Shown: positions 17,002-26,669, counted from the first letter of the stretch. The stretch is DNA of 64,000 nucleotides from Oscillatoriales cyanobacterium (GCA_011390955.1 JAABRM010000002.1:1-64000), one strand, 5' to 3'. Notes: generated by a model not told the origin, from the sequence alone. Numbers and translations are program-made.

Positions 17002-17577
17002 ATGAATAAGATTATTTTAGTGACCGGGCCAGCGCGATCGGGTAAAAGTGAATGGGCCGAGACTTTAGCTATGCAAAGTCAGAAATCGGCGATCTATGTG
17101 GCTACGGGGGTGATTGACCATAAAGATCCAGAATGGGTGGCACGCATTGCCCAACATCAAAAGCGGCGAGAAAATTTGGCCTGGAAAACCCTGGAGGTGC
17201 CGGTAAATTTGGCCGCAACTATTGAGCAAGCCCCAGAGAATCATTGTTTGTTGGTGGATTCTTTGGGTACTTGGGTGGCGAATTTGCTGGAAATAGATGA
17301 TGTTGAGTGGCAGAGGGCCGAACAAGAGTTACTGAGTTGTTTGACCCGTGGTAGTTGCCCGGTGATTTTTGTGGCGGAGGAAACAGGTTGGGGGGTGGTG
17401 CCTGCTTATCCGTTGGGTCGGACTTTTCGCGATCGCCTCGGTGGTCTGATCCGTCATTTGGGTTCTGTGGCCGATACGGTTTATCTCGTTACAGGTGGTC
17501 ATGCATTAAACCTCAGCCAACTTGGTATTCCGTTGTCAAATGGGGTAAAAAAGCCTGGGGAGCAAGCAAAAAAATAA
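17002..17577 (+). CDS. cobU: Adenosylcobinamide kinase / cobinamide-phosphate guanylyltransferase
   Basis: The 191-residue bifunctional enzyme of cobalamin nucleotide-loop assembly phosphorylates adenosylcobinamide and then adds GMP. The P-loop GPARSGKS is at residues 9-16. His52 in IAQHQKRR corresponds to the guanylylated His region, and LLVDSLGTWVANLL and VFVAEETGWGVVP are family motifs. The reading frame is open further upstream to 16717, but that part is low-complexity repeat translation, so ATG 17002 is chosen to match family length. Other cobalamin genes are not adjacent. The GGNGVKKPGEQAKK-like end and the 3' flank are repeat-derived. Confidence 0.92.
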   Translation: MNKIILVTGPARSGKSEWAETLAMQSQKSAIYVATGVIDHKDPEWVARIAQHQKRRENLAWKTLEVPVNLAATIEQAPENHCLLVDSLGTWVANLLEIDDVEWQRAEQELLSCLTRGSCPVIFVAEETGWGVVPAYPLGRTFRDRLGGLIRHLGSVADTVYLVTGGHALNLSQLGIPLSNGVKKPGEQAKK

Positions 17578-17662
17578 CCCAGAAGAAGAAACCGGGTTTT
17601 TGCGAAAATTTATGTTTCATACCGATATAGCGGTTTTTATCAGATGAAGTACAGAGGTTTTC

Positions 17663-17825
17663 TGGATTCCCGTCGGAGTTTACCCCCGCGAAGGCGTGGG
17701 GCGGGAATGACAGATTTTTTTTGTACTTCATAACTCTGGCAAATGCTAAGTAGGTGGGCAGAAATAAATGCACCACAGCCCCCCTTAGAAGAAAAACTGT
17801 CATTCCCGCGAAGGCGGGAATCCAA
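17663..17825. repeat. Nested inverted-repeat element (ATTCCCGCGAAGGCGGGAAT type)
   Basis: TGGATTCCC (17663-17671) is inverted at 17817-17825. GGGAATGACAG (17703-17713) is inverted at 17797-17807. Each end is itself a hairpin, e.g. ATTCCCGC/GCGGGAAT at 17802-17821. This palindrome family is widespread in bacterial genomes. The surrounding gap 17578-18195 otherwise contains single AAACCGGGTTT repeats near 17587 and 17887 and AT-rich DNA with no gene. Confidence 0.8.
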
Positions 17826-18195
17826 GGATTTACGGTGGGGAACGAAAAGTGCAATTAATTATGTTCACCTACTTATAGCTTACTTAAAAAACCCGGTTTA
17901 TGAGAATGTTTCAGATATTTAAATTGCATGGTTTTTTTAAAATTAAATAATCAAGTTTCTCGACTATATTTGATTTTCTGAATATAATTAAAGTTTTTTT
18001 GAGGAAAATTTTGTTAAAATTAAATGTTGTTTAGACTCGATCCAATCAACACCAGCAACATAAATAAGTTAGGATAGAGATAGTAGGAAAAATGTGACAG
18101 ATTTGACCAGGTTGCGAAATCAAAAAAACTTTAGATTTTCTTAACAATTCATGGAGAAATTATCTTTTGCGTTGATATCCGCAAAAGTAAAGATT

Positions 18196-18705
18196 ATGGC
18201 ATCACAAGATCAAGTCAAACAATACATAGCATATTGGTGGCAACTGGGAAAAAAAGTTGTGATTCGCAACGGTGAGCAAAAATTACTACCAAAAACAATT
18301 ATCGTTAGCGATCGCTATTCTCAGGAATTTGAAGCCTGTTGGCAACAAATCCTTTCCCCTGACTCTGGAGACTGTTATCTGGAAGGCACCGATGAAACCA
18401 TCGCCCAACTTCTGACCCCAGAATGGGACATTATTCTCTGTTGTCGTTGCGTCATGCCAATTCCACTGCGGACTTTGGGGATGCCGCCAAACAGTTGCCC
18501 GTGCAATGATTTACCCAGTTGGCCAAACTCGGAGTTACCTCACCCCCGAAGTCCGGTAGACACCACGGCTCATCTGAGTTCCATTCGTCATCGGCTTTTA
18601 CGCCAATATGCTCCAGAAATTCCGCCTAACTCCGATGCTCAACCAGTGCATCTTGAGCCACCGATTCCATTTAGTTTGCCCCGCTGTCAATCAAATCATG
18701 GGTAA
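18196..18705 (+). CDS. Conserved cyanobacterial hypothetical protein
   Basis: About 169 residues from ATG 18196 (MASQDQVKQYIAYWWQLGKKV); an upstream in-frame ATG at 18151 would add 15 residues. Notable features are DRYSQEFEACWQQILSP, then SGDCYLEGTDETI and a CCRCVMPIP...CPCNDLPSWPN cluster of four or five Cys that could bind metal. The pattern looks like a family confined to cyanobacteria, without known function. It is read toward rnz (convergent), and a heptamer array fills the gap between the two stop codons. Confidence 0.7.
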   Translation: MASQDQVKQYIAYWWQLGKKVVIRNGEQKLLPKTIIVSDRYSQEFEACWQQILSPDSGDCYLEGTDETIAQLLTPEWDIILCCRCVMPIPLRTLGMPPNSCPCNDLPSWPNSELPHPRSPVDTTAHLSSIRHRLLRQYAPEIPPNSDAQPVHLEPPIPFSLPRCQSNHG

Positions 18706-18710
18706 ATTTG

Positions 18711-18960
18711 CTGGTTGTTGGTTGTTGGTTGTTAGTTGTTGGTTGTTAGTTGTTGGTTGTTGGTTGTTAGTTGTTGGTTGGTTGTTGGTTGTTGGTTGTT
18801 GGGTAGGGATTCTTTGGTTGTTGGTGGGTAGGGATTCTTTAAAGAACAAACAACAAAGAACAAACAACAAACAACAAAGAACAAATAACAAAGAACAAAC
18901 AACAAACAACAAACAACAAACAACAAACAACAAACAACTAACAACAAACAACAAACAACT
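18711..18960. repeat. Long heptamer arrays between convergent genes
   Basis: GGTTGTT heptamers (18711-18800) are followed by two direct copies of GGGTAGGGATTCTTT (18801-18815, 18826-18840), then AACAAAG/AACAAAC heptamers to 18960, ending at the rnz stop codon. The two halves are roughly complementary and could form one long hairpin. The core around GGGTAGGGATTC recurs inverted near 43141-43172. Confidence 0.92.
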
Positions 18961-19909
18961 AATTTGATTTCGGATTGGCAGCACGGGGAGGGACGGGATA
19001 AGTCAAAAAGTCCTCGGCAATTTCGGTATTGGCAAAGATCGCCTTGGCTTCTTGGAGCAAGTCCTTAATATTGAGTTCATTGCCTGGGGCATAGCGAGGG
19101 CTAAAGTGCGTCATAATCAAGGTTTTGGCATTAGCGGCTAATGCTACTTGGGCAGCCATTGTGGATGTGGAGTGGAGGCGTTCGTAGGCCATTTGAGCAT
19201 CTTGGTGAGCAAAGGTGGCCTCGTGAATGACCACATCGGCATCTTTGGCTAGTTCTATTGACCCTTCGCAAAAAATGGTATCGGTACAGTAAGCAATTTT
19301 GCGTCCCACTCGATCGGGGCCGACCAGTTCTTTGCCAGAAATTTGCCGTCCATCAGGCAAGGTAATGGTTTTGCCTCGCTTGAGTTCGCCGTAAAGCGGG
19401 CCAAAGGGAATGCCCAGCGATCGCGCCTTTTCCGCATCAAAGTGACCGAGGCGATCTTTTTCCTCCACCCGATAGCCATAAGCGGTGACGCGATGTTCCA
19501 ACTTTTGACATTTCACCACATACTCATCATCTTCATAAATTACCCCGGATCGATGTTTGTGAACCTTAATCGGATAAGAGAAATGAGTGTAGGAGTAGCG
19601 GCTACAAGCTTGTAAATAATCCCCCAACCCCGGCGGGCCATAGATATCAATTTGTTCGGGATTTCCCGCGAGTCCACAACTAGCTAACAAACCCATTAAG
19701 CCAAAGATATGGTCGCCGTGCATATGGGTAATAAAAATCCGGCGAATTTGACTGACTTTAATATTGCTGCGCTGAATTTGATGCTGAGTCCCTTCTCCAC
19801 AATCAAATAACCAAACTTCTGCCCGTTGCGGCAGCCGCAGGGCAATACTCGATACATTGCGCGATCGCGTGGGGACACCGGAACTGGTGCCTAAAAAAGT
19901 AATTTCCAA
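18959..19909 (-). CDS. rnz: Ribonuclease Z (tRNA 3' endonuclease)
   Basis: The 316-residue metallo-beta-lactamase-fold nuclease trims tRNA 3' ends. The zinc motif THMHGDH is at residues 61-67. FDCGEGTQHQIQ, the downstream His/Asp ligands (IAYCTDTIFCEGS, HEATF) and TLIMTHFSPRY are all present. Length and domain order match bacterial RNase Z. The predicted start is TTG at 19907-19909, backed by a strong SD AAGGAGG 10 nt upstream. Homologues begin at the same MQITFLGTSSG position. The stop codon lies at the edge of a heptamer repeat array. Confidence 0.95.
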   Translation of the reverse strand: MEITFLGTSSGVPTRSRNVSSIALRLPQRAEVWLFDCGEGTQHQIQRSNIKVSQIRRIFITHMHGDHIFGLMGLLASCGLAGNPEQIDIYGPPGLGDYLQACSRYSYTHFSYPIKVHKHRSGVIYEDDEYVVKCQKLEHRVTAYGYRVEEKDRLGHFDAEKARSLGIPFGPLYGELKRGKTITLPDGRQISGKELVGPDRVGRKIAYCTDTIFCEGSIELAKDADVVIHEATFAHQDAQMAYERLHSTSTMAAQVALAANAKTLIMTHFSPRYAPGNELNIKDLLQEAKAIFANTEIAEDFLTYPVPPRAANPKSN

Positions 19910-19919
19910 AACTGTTCAG

Positions 19920-19926
19920 CCTCCTT
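19920..19926 (-). promoter_or_regulatory. Ribosome binding site deciding a TTG start
   Basis: AAGGAGG on the minus strand, about 10 nt before TTG of rnz, is the best SD sequence of this gene and supports the unusual start codon. Confidence 0.6.
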
Positions 19927-19989
19927 GTTTGGGATTTATTTGGGATGAAACGGCAGAAAGTGTGGGGGGAGAGGGGACTGCTCTCGGCA

Positions 19990-20092
19990 AATTAACAATT
20001 AACAATTAACAATTAACAATTAACAATTAACAACCAACAACCAACAACCAACAACCAACCATCAACAATCAACCATCAACAATCAACCAATA
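19990..20092. repeat. TTAACAA then CCAACAA heptamer array
   Basis: About six TTAACAA units pass directly into CCAACAA and then CAATCAACCAT units, all near 7-bp period, within the 300-bp gap between the divergent rnz and SpoIID-like genes. Confidence 0.92.
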
Positions 20093-20209
20093 ACTTTAAG
20101 ATTTCAAAATCCACAATTTGATTTATAGTATGAGGTTGAAAAAAGTATTTTTGGCTATCATTCTAGCAAGATTCTAAGCCAACTTCTGAATAAATTTGTC
20201 AAAAGGATT

Positions 20210-21340
20210 ATGGTTGGATATAAGTTTAAGTGGTCAAAGTTGCAGCCTCTAGCTTATTGCTGGGTGGTATTACTCCTGTGGCTGATGGCGATCGCCCCTG
20301 CCCAAGCATCTGTTTTATTGCGGATCGCCATTGAAAACCAAGTGAGTCAGGTAAAAGTGGGGAGTTCCACCAGGGCGATCGTCCGGGATAGCAGTGGTCG
20401 CACCTTGGGCGAACTTGCGGGGATGACCGCTTACATGGCTAATTCTAGTGGGTCGGGAGTTGCCCTGCACAATTGGCAAGCTAATCAAATTTACATTCAA
20501 CCCGCTGGCGATGGATATGTGTTTATCGGCGATCGCTGGTATCGGGGCGCCATTAGCCTCGTGCGGACTGACAGCGGACTCACGGCGGTGAACAACGTTA
20601 ACTTAGAACATTATCTCTACAGCGTCATTGGGGCGGAAATGAGTTCCAACTGGCCCCTAGAAGCCCTAAAAGCCCAAGCGGTCGCGGCCCGTTCCTATGC
20701 CCTCTACCAGCGAGAACGCGGGGGCAACCCAACCTATGACCTAGGGGATACCCAAGGGTGGCAAGTTTACAAAGGCTTAGAAAGCGAAGCCACCAGCACT
20801 TATGCTGCGGTAGACGCCACTGCCGGACAGGTGATGGTTTACAACGGCAAAATTATTGAAGCATTTTTTCATTCATCGTCGGGCGGACATACGGAAAACG
20901 TCGAAGAAGTTTGGACCGAAGCCAGACCTTATTTACGGGGAGTTCCCGACTACGATCGCGGTGCCCCAGTTTACGAATGGAGTACCAGCGTCTCTGTGTC
21001 TCAACTCAGCAATCTGATTTCCGGGGTGGGCAATATCGTCAGTATGCAACCGGAAAAAACCACCAAAACTGGACGAGTCATCACCATGAGAGCGATCGGC
21101 GACAGCGGACAGCGGGCGATCGACGGCGAACAAATCCAAAGACTCCTGGGGCTGAAAAGTACCCGGTTTAGCATTCAAAAAGCCAATGGTGTCTTTCAAG
21201 TCTATGGCAAAGGATTTGGTCACGGCGTGGGGATGAGTCAATGGGGGGCGCATAATTTAGCCTTATCCGGGGCAAACTATCAACAAATGCTCTATCACTA
21301 TTATCAGAATGCTTCTCTGGCTAAATTACAAGTTGAGTAG
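20210..21340 (+). CDS. SpoIID/LytB domain protein, secreted
   Basis: The 376-residue protein has an N-terminal signal peptide (hydrophobic stretch LAYCWVVLLLWLMAIAPAQA, cleavage probably after AQA). The SpoIID domain follows: LEHYLYSVIGAEMSSNWPLE with the conserved catalytic-type Glu, LKAQAVAARSYALYQRER, and FFHSSSGGHTENVEEVW. It ends with GKGFGHGVGMSQWGAHNLA, characteristic of SpoIID/LytB. Relatives are peptidoglycan lytic transglycosylases or amidase enhancers. Outside spore formers they occur in cyanobacteria with presumed wall-remodelling roles. SD AAAGGA precedes ATG 20210. Confidence 0.9.
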   Translation: MVGYKFKWSKLQPLAYCWVVLLLWLMAIAPAQASVLLRIAIENQVSQVKVGSSTRAIVRDSSGRTLGELAGMTAYMANSSGSGVALHNWQANQIYIQPAGDGYVFIGDRWYRGAISLVRTDSGLTAVNNVNLEHYLYSVIGAEMSSNWPLEALKAQAVAARSYALYQRERGGNPTYDLGDTQGWQVYKGLESEATSTYAAVDATAGQVMVYNGKIIEAFFHSSSGGHTENVEEVWTEARPYLRGVPDYDRGAPVYEWSTSVSVSQLSNLISGVGNIVSMQPEKTTKTGRVITMRAIGDSGQRAIDGEQIQRLLGLKSTRFSIQKANGVFQVYGKGFGHGVGMSQWGAHNLALSGANYQQMLYHYYQNASLAKLQVE

Positions 21341-21509
21341 AATTTGGTTATTAGACTTCTCGCTTTTTCTTTCATTCTCAAAAGCCACCTTGCCCCCCTT
21401 TTTCAGGGGAGATCCGCCATCGGGGATCAAGGGTTTTTGGGCGATCGACGCCGGGTAGGGGCAGTTTTCAAACCCGCCCCTACTTTCTTGTATAATATAA
21501 GTTTTTGGG

Positions 21510-21887
21510 TTAGCCAAGAGAATTCAAAAACACTAAATTAATAGTTTGTTCTGCCGAAAACAGATGATCTTTGAAATCTTGATGTAGATTAGATGAACTG
21601 ATAAACTCAGTAAATTCTGCTTCAGAAATTTTTCCTGACTGATGTTTGGCAAACAGATCAATCACTTGGATCAACTCATCTAGAGAAAACTCAAAACCAT
21701 AAGTTTCCGCTAATTTAAGCACCGCAGTTCCTTGTCGATCCGGCAAAGCTGTGGATTCTGCCCCATCTAATTGATCCAGACTGCTGGTATCTGCCTTTCC
21801 AGGGAGCATAATCCCTTGAAGCTGTTGCTGGAGCGATCGATCGGCGGCAGTTTTTTCCATAAACGCGATCGCTTGTTCTATACTCAT
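21510..21887 (-). CDS. Nif11-like domain protein
   Basis: About 125 residues from ATG 21887; the frame continues to 21959 but the SD-like GGTCGGAA and family starts favour 21887. The opening MSIEQAIAFMEKTAADRSLQ and the later GFEFSLDELIQVIDLFAKH resemble Nif11 leader-type repeats, often seen as precursor leaders or stand-alone proteins in cyanobacteria. The tail DFKDHLFSAEQTINLVFLN is not recognised. No lanthipeptide or other RiPP-modifying enzyme lies nearby, so a RiPP role is not supported. The function is unknown. Confidence 0.6.
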   Translation of the reverse strand: MSIEQAIAFMEKTAADRSLQQQLQGIMLPGKADTSSLDQLDGAESTALPDRQGTAVLKLAETYGFEFSLDELIQVIDLFAKHQSGKISEAEFTEFISSSNLHQDFKDHLFSAEQTINLVFLNSLG

Positions 21888-22438
21888 TTTTCCGACCTCA
21901 TGTTTAATAAAAATTTTGCCAAAATTTCTGAGAACTTCCCCAATATTATAGCGAGTCACCTCAGCGACTGTCTCCGGCTAACGGCTGATAGCTGACTGCT
22001 GAATGCTTATCTGATTTTTGAGCAATTTACTTTTCTTATAGATAACCTAAAATTCGCTGATTTTTCCTGGTAAAAATGTTAATTTTTATAACAATATTTT
22101 AAATAATTATTTTTTATTCTCTCAATTTAAATAATATTAGTCTGGGTTAGGCGTTCAAAATTTATGGCATTAAATAGTATTGTTATAAATCGTCATTAAC
22201 CGAACCGAAAATATTTATCTGGATGATGCCGGAACTCATCTATTTCCTATAATCCGTTGCTTCCGGTTGTTTGTTACCCGATCCTTTCCGGTTCCCAGAT
22301 TTTTAAATTTTTATAATCAAACCACATAAAATAGCATAATTTGTTCGCGATTTAATTTTTTTGGGTAATTTTTGTTGAGGAAGCAAACAATGTTAAAATT
22401 AGTTTGCCATTTATCCATATTTTTTGATTAACTCATTC
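21888..22438. other. 550-bp AT-rich intergenic region
   Basis: Between the divergent Nif11-like and desaturase genes. It contains a short GCTGATAGCTGACTGCTGAAT tract near 21980 and several A/T runs. No ORF, RNA or clear promoter was recognised. Confidence 0.5.
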
Positions 22439-23533
22439 ATGGTAAATCTCGTTGAGTCGAAACGCTTGATTTCTCAAGCTGAATATGCTAAAAAGCTGCG
22501 CCCGTTACTTCCCCCGGAAGCCTTCCTCCCTGAGCCAAACTATGTATGGATCTTACTGATCAATCTCAGCATACTGATCTTAGGTTGGGGAATTGCCGAT
22601 TATTTAGATCGCTGGCCTGCGTACTTATTATGGTTGTATTTACCATTCGCCTTGGTCATGGGCAATAGTGTGATTGTTTCGCTTTTTAGCACTCACAATA
22701 TTATGCACAGTGCGGCCATTAAAAATCCCCGGTTAAAACAAGCGATCGGCTTATTAGGACTAACCATGCTATGGATGCCGCCAACATTATGGAAAGCCGT
22801 GCATCATCGAGAACATCATAATAAGACCAACTCTTTACAAGACCCCGATCGCAACTTTTTAGTCGAACAGCCAAAAAACTGGGGCAAATGGATTCAAAAT
22901 CAATTTGTTCCCTCCGCAGAAGTCAACCCAATTTTGTTAACAATTGGCATGGCTCATGCTTGGGGCGTCCACGGTTTTCGGAATCTAAGTTCCGTCTTAT
23001 TTTTTAATAATGGGGACACGAAATATCCAGTTACTTCATTCACCGTGAGTGAATCAGACCGCAAAGCCATTGGGGTTGAACTGCTGATAATGATTGGCCT
23101 TCATTTGAGCATTTTGGCTTTTCTAGATTTCAATCCCATCAAGCTATTGCTTGGCTACTTTTTACCAATTTGGATTGGTCATGGTGGGGCGATGTTTTAT
23201 ATCTACACCAACCATATGCTCTGTCGGATGACCGAGGTAAATGACCCACTAATTAACAGCATTTCCCTGCGGGTGCCGAAAATTTTTGATGTGCTGCATT
23301 TAAACTTTTCCTACCATACAGAACATCACATTTTTCCAGGAATGAACTCGGATTATTACCCAATGGTGCAAGAACTGTTAAAAACTCACTATGGCGATCG
23401 CTTTAATTTATTAGATGCGGGAAAAGTTTGGCAATTAATGTTAGAAACTCCCCGGCATTACTTGGATGAAAATACTTTCACAGACTGGACGGGCACCAAA
23501 TCTGTCCCCTGTCCTCTGTCTGCGGATCGTTAG
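22439..23533 (+). CDS. Membrane fatty acid desaturase family protein
   Basis: 364 residues from ATG 22439 (a TTG at 22424 is possible but lacks support). Three His boxes of the membrane di-iron desaturases are visible: HNIMH (86-90), HHREHH (122-127) and HTEHH (about 294-298), with hydrophobic segments between (about 38-55, 63-82, 100-115, 218-250). It acts in the membrane on an acyl lipid or a related substrate; position specificity cannot be read from the sequence. The His spacing differs from the classical DesA/B/C sets, so it may be a hydroxylase or an uncharacterised subgroup. Confidence 0.85.
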   Translation: MVNLVESKRLISQAEYAKKLRPLLPPEAFLPEPNYVWILLINLSILILGWGIADYLDRWPAYLLWLYLPFALVMGNSVIVSLFSTHNIMHSAAIKNPRLKQAIGLLGLTMLWMPPTLWKAVHHREHHNKTNSLQDPDRNFLVEQPKNWGKWIQNQFVPSAEVNPILLTIGMAHAWGVHGFRNLSSVLFFNNGDTKYPVTSFTVSESDRKAIGVELLIMIGLHLSILAFLDFNPIKLLLGYFLPIWIGHGGAMFYIYTNHMLCRMTEVNDPLINSISLRVPKIFDVLHLNFSYHTEHHIFPGMNSDYYPMVQELLKTHYGDRFNLLDAGKVWQLMLETPRHYLDENTFTDWTGTKSVPCPLSADR

Positions 23534-23535
23534 TT

Positions 23536-23602
23536 AGAAACCGGGTTTCTTCCGTTAACCTCTGCCTCCCCACCGGCCCCTACATAGAAACCCGGTTTCT
23601 CA
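23536..23602. repeat. AGAAACC(G/C)GGTTTCT palindrome pair
   Basis: Central-G copy near 23538 and central-C copy near 23586, about 50 bp apart, between the converging desaturase and oligopeptidase genes. Confidence 0.85.
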
Positions 23603-23621
23603 CCGCCCCAGGTTTCTCAAA

Positions 23622-25673
23622 TTAGACCTTATCCATGCCCAAAACTTTAATTAAAAACGCCCATTTATCCGCCACCTCTTCAATAATTTTCGTTGTCGGT
23701 TTATCAGCCCCATGTCCGGCTTTAGTTTCAATGCGAATTAATACCGGCGCCTCCCCAGCATGGGCAGCTTGCAACCCAGCAGCAAATTTAAAACTATGGG
23801 CAGGAACCACACGGTCGTCATGGTCAGCGGTGGTAATTAAAGTGGCGGGATAGTGAGTCCCTGGTTTCAAATTATGTAACGGAGAATAAGCATAAAGGGC
23901 TTTAAATTCTTCGGGATTTTCTGGAGAACCGTAGTCAGAACACCAAGCCCAACCGATAGTAAATTTGTGGAAACGTAGCATATCCAAAACCCCGACCGCA
24001 GGCAAGACTGCCGCAAATAAATCCGGGCGCTGAGTCTGGCAAGCTGCTACTAATAAACCGCCATTACTGCCGCCCCCGATCGCTAATTTTTCCCGGCAAG
24101 TATATTGGTTGGCAATCAACCATTCCGCCGCCGCAATGAAATCATCAAAAACATTTTGTTTGTTCAATTTTGTTCCCGCTTGATGCCATTCTTCCCCGTA
24201 TTCACCGCCGCCGCGTAAGTTAGGAATTGCCAAAATTCCTCCATATTCCATCCAGACCAACTGAGACACCGAAAAACTTGGGGTTAGAGAAATATTAAAG
24301 CCCCCATAGCCATATAAATAAGTGGGGTTATTGCCATCGAGTTTAATCCCTTTTTTATGGGTGATGAACATGGGGACGCGAGTGCCATCTTTGCTGTGGT
24401 AAAATACTTGCTGACTTTCATAGTCTCCGGGATTAAAGTCTACCTGGGGCTGCCGAAATACGCTGCTTTCTCCGGTCAGCATATTGTAACGATAAATGGT
24501 GGTGGGAGTGGTAAAACTGGTGAAGCTGTAAAAGGTTTCTGTATCGGCGCGATCGCCATCAAAACCCCCCGCAGAACCGAGTCCGGGTAAGACCAAATCC
24601 CGCACCCAGGAACCATCCAAGTTAAAGACTTTAATCTGACTATGAGCATCTTTTAAATAAGCTGCCACAAACTGATGATTTAGGACGCTAACTCCTTGTA
24701 AAGTTTCGGCCCGTTCCGGGATAATTTCGGTTTGATTTCCATTAGTAATATCAATAGCGATCGCCCGACCGCGAGGAGCATCTAAATCCGTTTCAAACCA
24801 GAAAACCGAACCATCATTATCAATAAAACTATATTGGGCTTTAAATTCGCTAATCAGTTCTACAACTTCGGCATATGGATCGGTTAAATCCTGGTAAAAT
24901 AGCAAATTTTTGGGGTCAGTTCCTAGCCAAACCGAGATAATTAAATATTGGCCATCTTCACTCACAACCCCACTAAAGCCCCATTCCTTTTGATCCGGGC
25001 GGTGATAGACTAAAATATCTTGGGATTGGTCTGTGCCAATTTTGTGATAGAATAGCTTTTGATAATAGTTAACATCTTCATGCTTGGTTTGTTCGTTGGG
25101 TTCATCATAACGACTGTAGAAAAAACCTTGGCGATCGTGAGTCCAGGATGCCCCAGAAAATTTACTCCATTTAATAATATCCGGTAAATCTTCCCCCGTT
25201 TCAATATTGCGGACGTGCCATTCTTTCCAATCAGAACCGGAATAAGATAGGGCATAAGCCATCAAATTGCCATCTTTACTAATGGCAACTCCACTCAGGG
25301 AAACGGTGCCATCTGCTGACAAAAGATTGGGGTCAATTAATACTCTAGGTTCATCGTCTAGGGAGTTGAGAACATATAAAACACTTTGGTTTTGGAGGCC
25401 ATCATTTTTATAGTAAAAATAGCGATCGCCTCGTTTAAAAGGAATGCCGTATTTTTCATAGTCCCAAACTTGAGTTAAACGGGTCTTAATCTCTTCCCGT
25501 TGGGGAATTTGACTCAAGTAGCTAAATGTCACCTGATTTTGGGCTTCCACCCAGGCTTTAGTTTCTGCTGAGTCCGGGTCTTCTAACCAGCGATAAGGGT
25601 CAGCAACTTCGACCCCATGATAAGTATCAATTTGATTGACTTGTTGAGTTTCTGGATATTTGAGAAATGCCAT
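23622..25673 (-). CDS. Prolyl oligopeptidase family serine peptidase (S9A)
   Basis: 683 residues, the usual length of cytosolic prolyl oligopeptidase. The start YPETQQVNQIDTYHGVEVAD with DPYRWLED is diagnostic, a seven-bladed beta-propeller follows, and the C-terminal alpha/beta hydrolase carries GGSNGGLLV (catalytic Ser near 537), TADHDDRVVP (Asp near 620) and KAGHGADKP (His near 654). It cleaves proline-containing short peptides. No signal peptide. Convergent with the desaturase gene. Confidence 0.95.
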   Translation of the reverse strand: MAFLKYPETQQVNQIDTYHGVEVADPYRWLEDPDSAETKAWVEAQNQVTFSYLSQIPQREEIKTRLTQVWDYEKYGIPFKRGDRYFYYKNDGLQNQSVLYVLNSLDDEPRVLIDPNLLSADGTVSLSGVAISKDGNLMAYALSYSGSDWKEWHVRNIETGEDLPDIIKWSKFSGASWTHDRQGFFYSRYDEPNEQTKHEDVNYYQKLFYHKIGTDQSQDILVYHRPDQKEWGFSGVVSEDGQYLIISVWLGTDPKNLLFYQDLTDPYAEVVELISEFKAQYSFIDNDGSVFWFETDLDAPRGRAIAIDITNGNQTEIIPERAETLQGVSVLNHQFVAAYLKDAHSQIKVFNLDGSWVRDLVLPGLGSAGGFDGDRADTETFYSFTSFTTPTTIYRYNMLTGESSVFRQPQVDFNPGDYESQQVFYHSKDGTRVPMFITHKKGIKLDGNNPTYLYGYGGFNISLTPSFSVSQLVWMEYGGILAIPNLRGGGEYGEEWHQAGTKLNKQNVFDDFIAAAEWLIANQYTCREKLAIGGGSNGGLLVAACQTQRPDLFAAVLPAVGVLDMLRFHKFTIGWAWCSDYGSPENPEEFKALYAYSPLHNLKPGTHYPATLITTADHDDRVVPAHSFKFAAGLQAAHAGEAPVLIRIETKAGHGADKPTTKIIEEVADKWAFLIKVLGMDKV

Positions 25674-25756
25674 TTTGGGATGCTGAGATTAATGATTAGC
25701 TTCTATTGTAGCTTCTATTGTAGCTTTTATTAGACAATTATGGCAACATTCCAGCT

Positions 25757-25861
25757 ATGTAGGGTGGGCATTGCCCACCTACTCCTATAGATATGTAGGG
25801 TGGGCATTGCCCACCTACTCCTATAGATATGTAGGGTGGGCATTGCCCACCTACTCCTATC
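25757..25861. repeat. 36-bp direct repeat, three copies, each with a palindrome
   Basis: GTAGGGTGGGCATTGCCCACCTAC-type palindromes start at 25759, 25795 and 25831 with an exact 36-bp period, and the spacer TCCTATAGATAT is also repeated. They lie in the 186-bp gap between the oligopeptidase and rnc genes, ending at the rnc stop. Confidence 0.95.
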
Positions 25862-26669
25862 ATATATAGCGTTTTATCTCTAAATTATGGTTGCTTTTGG
25901 TTGCGGTTAAAGATAAAAAAGCTTGTTGGGCAGCAGCTTGTTCGGCTGCTTTTTTCGATCGCCCTTTTCCCGTCCCTTCTCGCTTTCCTTGTATCCAAAC
26001 TTCCGCAGTAAACCGTTCTTCTGGGAGTAAAATATGACAGTCAACTAGAGGAGTTTCTCGGACGCGATATTCCGGTAAAGATTTATAATTAGTTTGCGTC
26101 CAACCTTGCAGCGCGTGTTTATAATTCTGTCGGGCTGGATCTTGGCTAATTTTAACCGCAAATGGTTTAAAATGTGTATCCAACCAAGGACGAATAAACT
26201 CTAAAGTATGGGTAGACAAATATAAAGCCCCCATGACCGCTTCCAAGGCATCAGCCAACCGGGACTGACGACCAGGAATATCCCTTTTAGTGCTCGCAGA
26301 CATGAGTAAATAATCTTCTAATCCATAACAATCCGCAATTTCTGCTAAGGTGCGATCGCTGACTAATTCCGACCGAATAGCGGCAAATTCTCCTACTGCT
26401 GAATCTGGATAAGTTTCTAACAGTAATTCCGCCGCAGCCAAACGCACCACCGCATCCCCAACAAACTCTAATTGTTGATAATTGCGATCGACGGAACTGG
26501 TGGGGTGAGTTAAGGCTAAATCTAAAAGTTGCCATTGCAGAGGTAAATCACTAGAAAGCCCTAACTTTTCCACTAACTGCTCTAATTCCCGTTGTCGCGG
26601 TGGATATTTAACTTTCATAGAAACTTCCATAGAAACTTTCATAGAAATCGACGATGTATCGCTATGCAT
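25860..26669 (-). CDS. rnc: Ribonuclease III
   Basis: The 269-residue double-stranded RNA endonuclease has the family signature YQQLEFVGDAVVRLAA (around 64-79, with catalytic Glu and Asp) and DALEAVMGALY (second acidic site). A C-terminal dsRNA-binding domain contains LPEYRVRETP, WIQGKREGTGKGRSKKAAEQ-type residues and AAAQQAF. The N-terminus MKVSMEVSMKV derives from a 12-bp repeat carrying successive ATG codons, so Met10, 14 or 18 could also be the start. rnpB lies directly upstream on the same strand. Confidence 0.93.
   Translation of the reverse strand: MHSDTSSISMKVSMEVSMKVKYPPRQRELEQLVEKLGLSSDLPLQWQLLDLALTHPTSSVDRNYQQLEFVGDAVVRLAAAELLLETYPDSAVGEFAAIRSELVSDRTLAEIADCYGLEDYLLMSASTKRDIPGRQSRLADALEAVMGALYLSTHTLEFIRPWLDTHFKPFAVKISQDPARQNYKHALQGWTQTNYKSLPEYRVRETPLVDCHILLPEERFTAEVWIQGKREGTGKGRSKKAAEQAAAQQAFLSLTATKSNHNLEIKRYI

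Noticed and set aside
18608-18984. Frames rich in Val, Leu and Cys on both strands
   Set aside because: They translate heptamer arrays (VVGCWLL / CCLLFVV). The same applies to 43119-43310, 46635-47029 and 60178-60405.
21341-21509. Possible gene after the SpoIID-like gene
   Set aside because: The frames cross a TAGGGGCAG...CCCGCCCCTA hairpin and show no family similarity.
25757-25861. Possible small CRISPR array (36-bp period)
   Set aside because: The whole 36 bp is repeated without unique spacers, the repeat includes a dispersed palindrome, and no cas gene is near.
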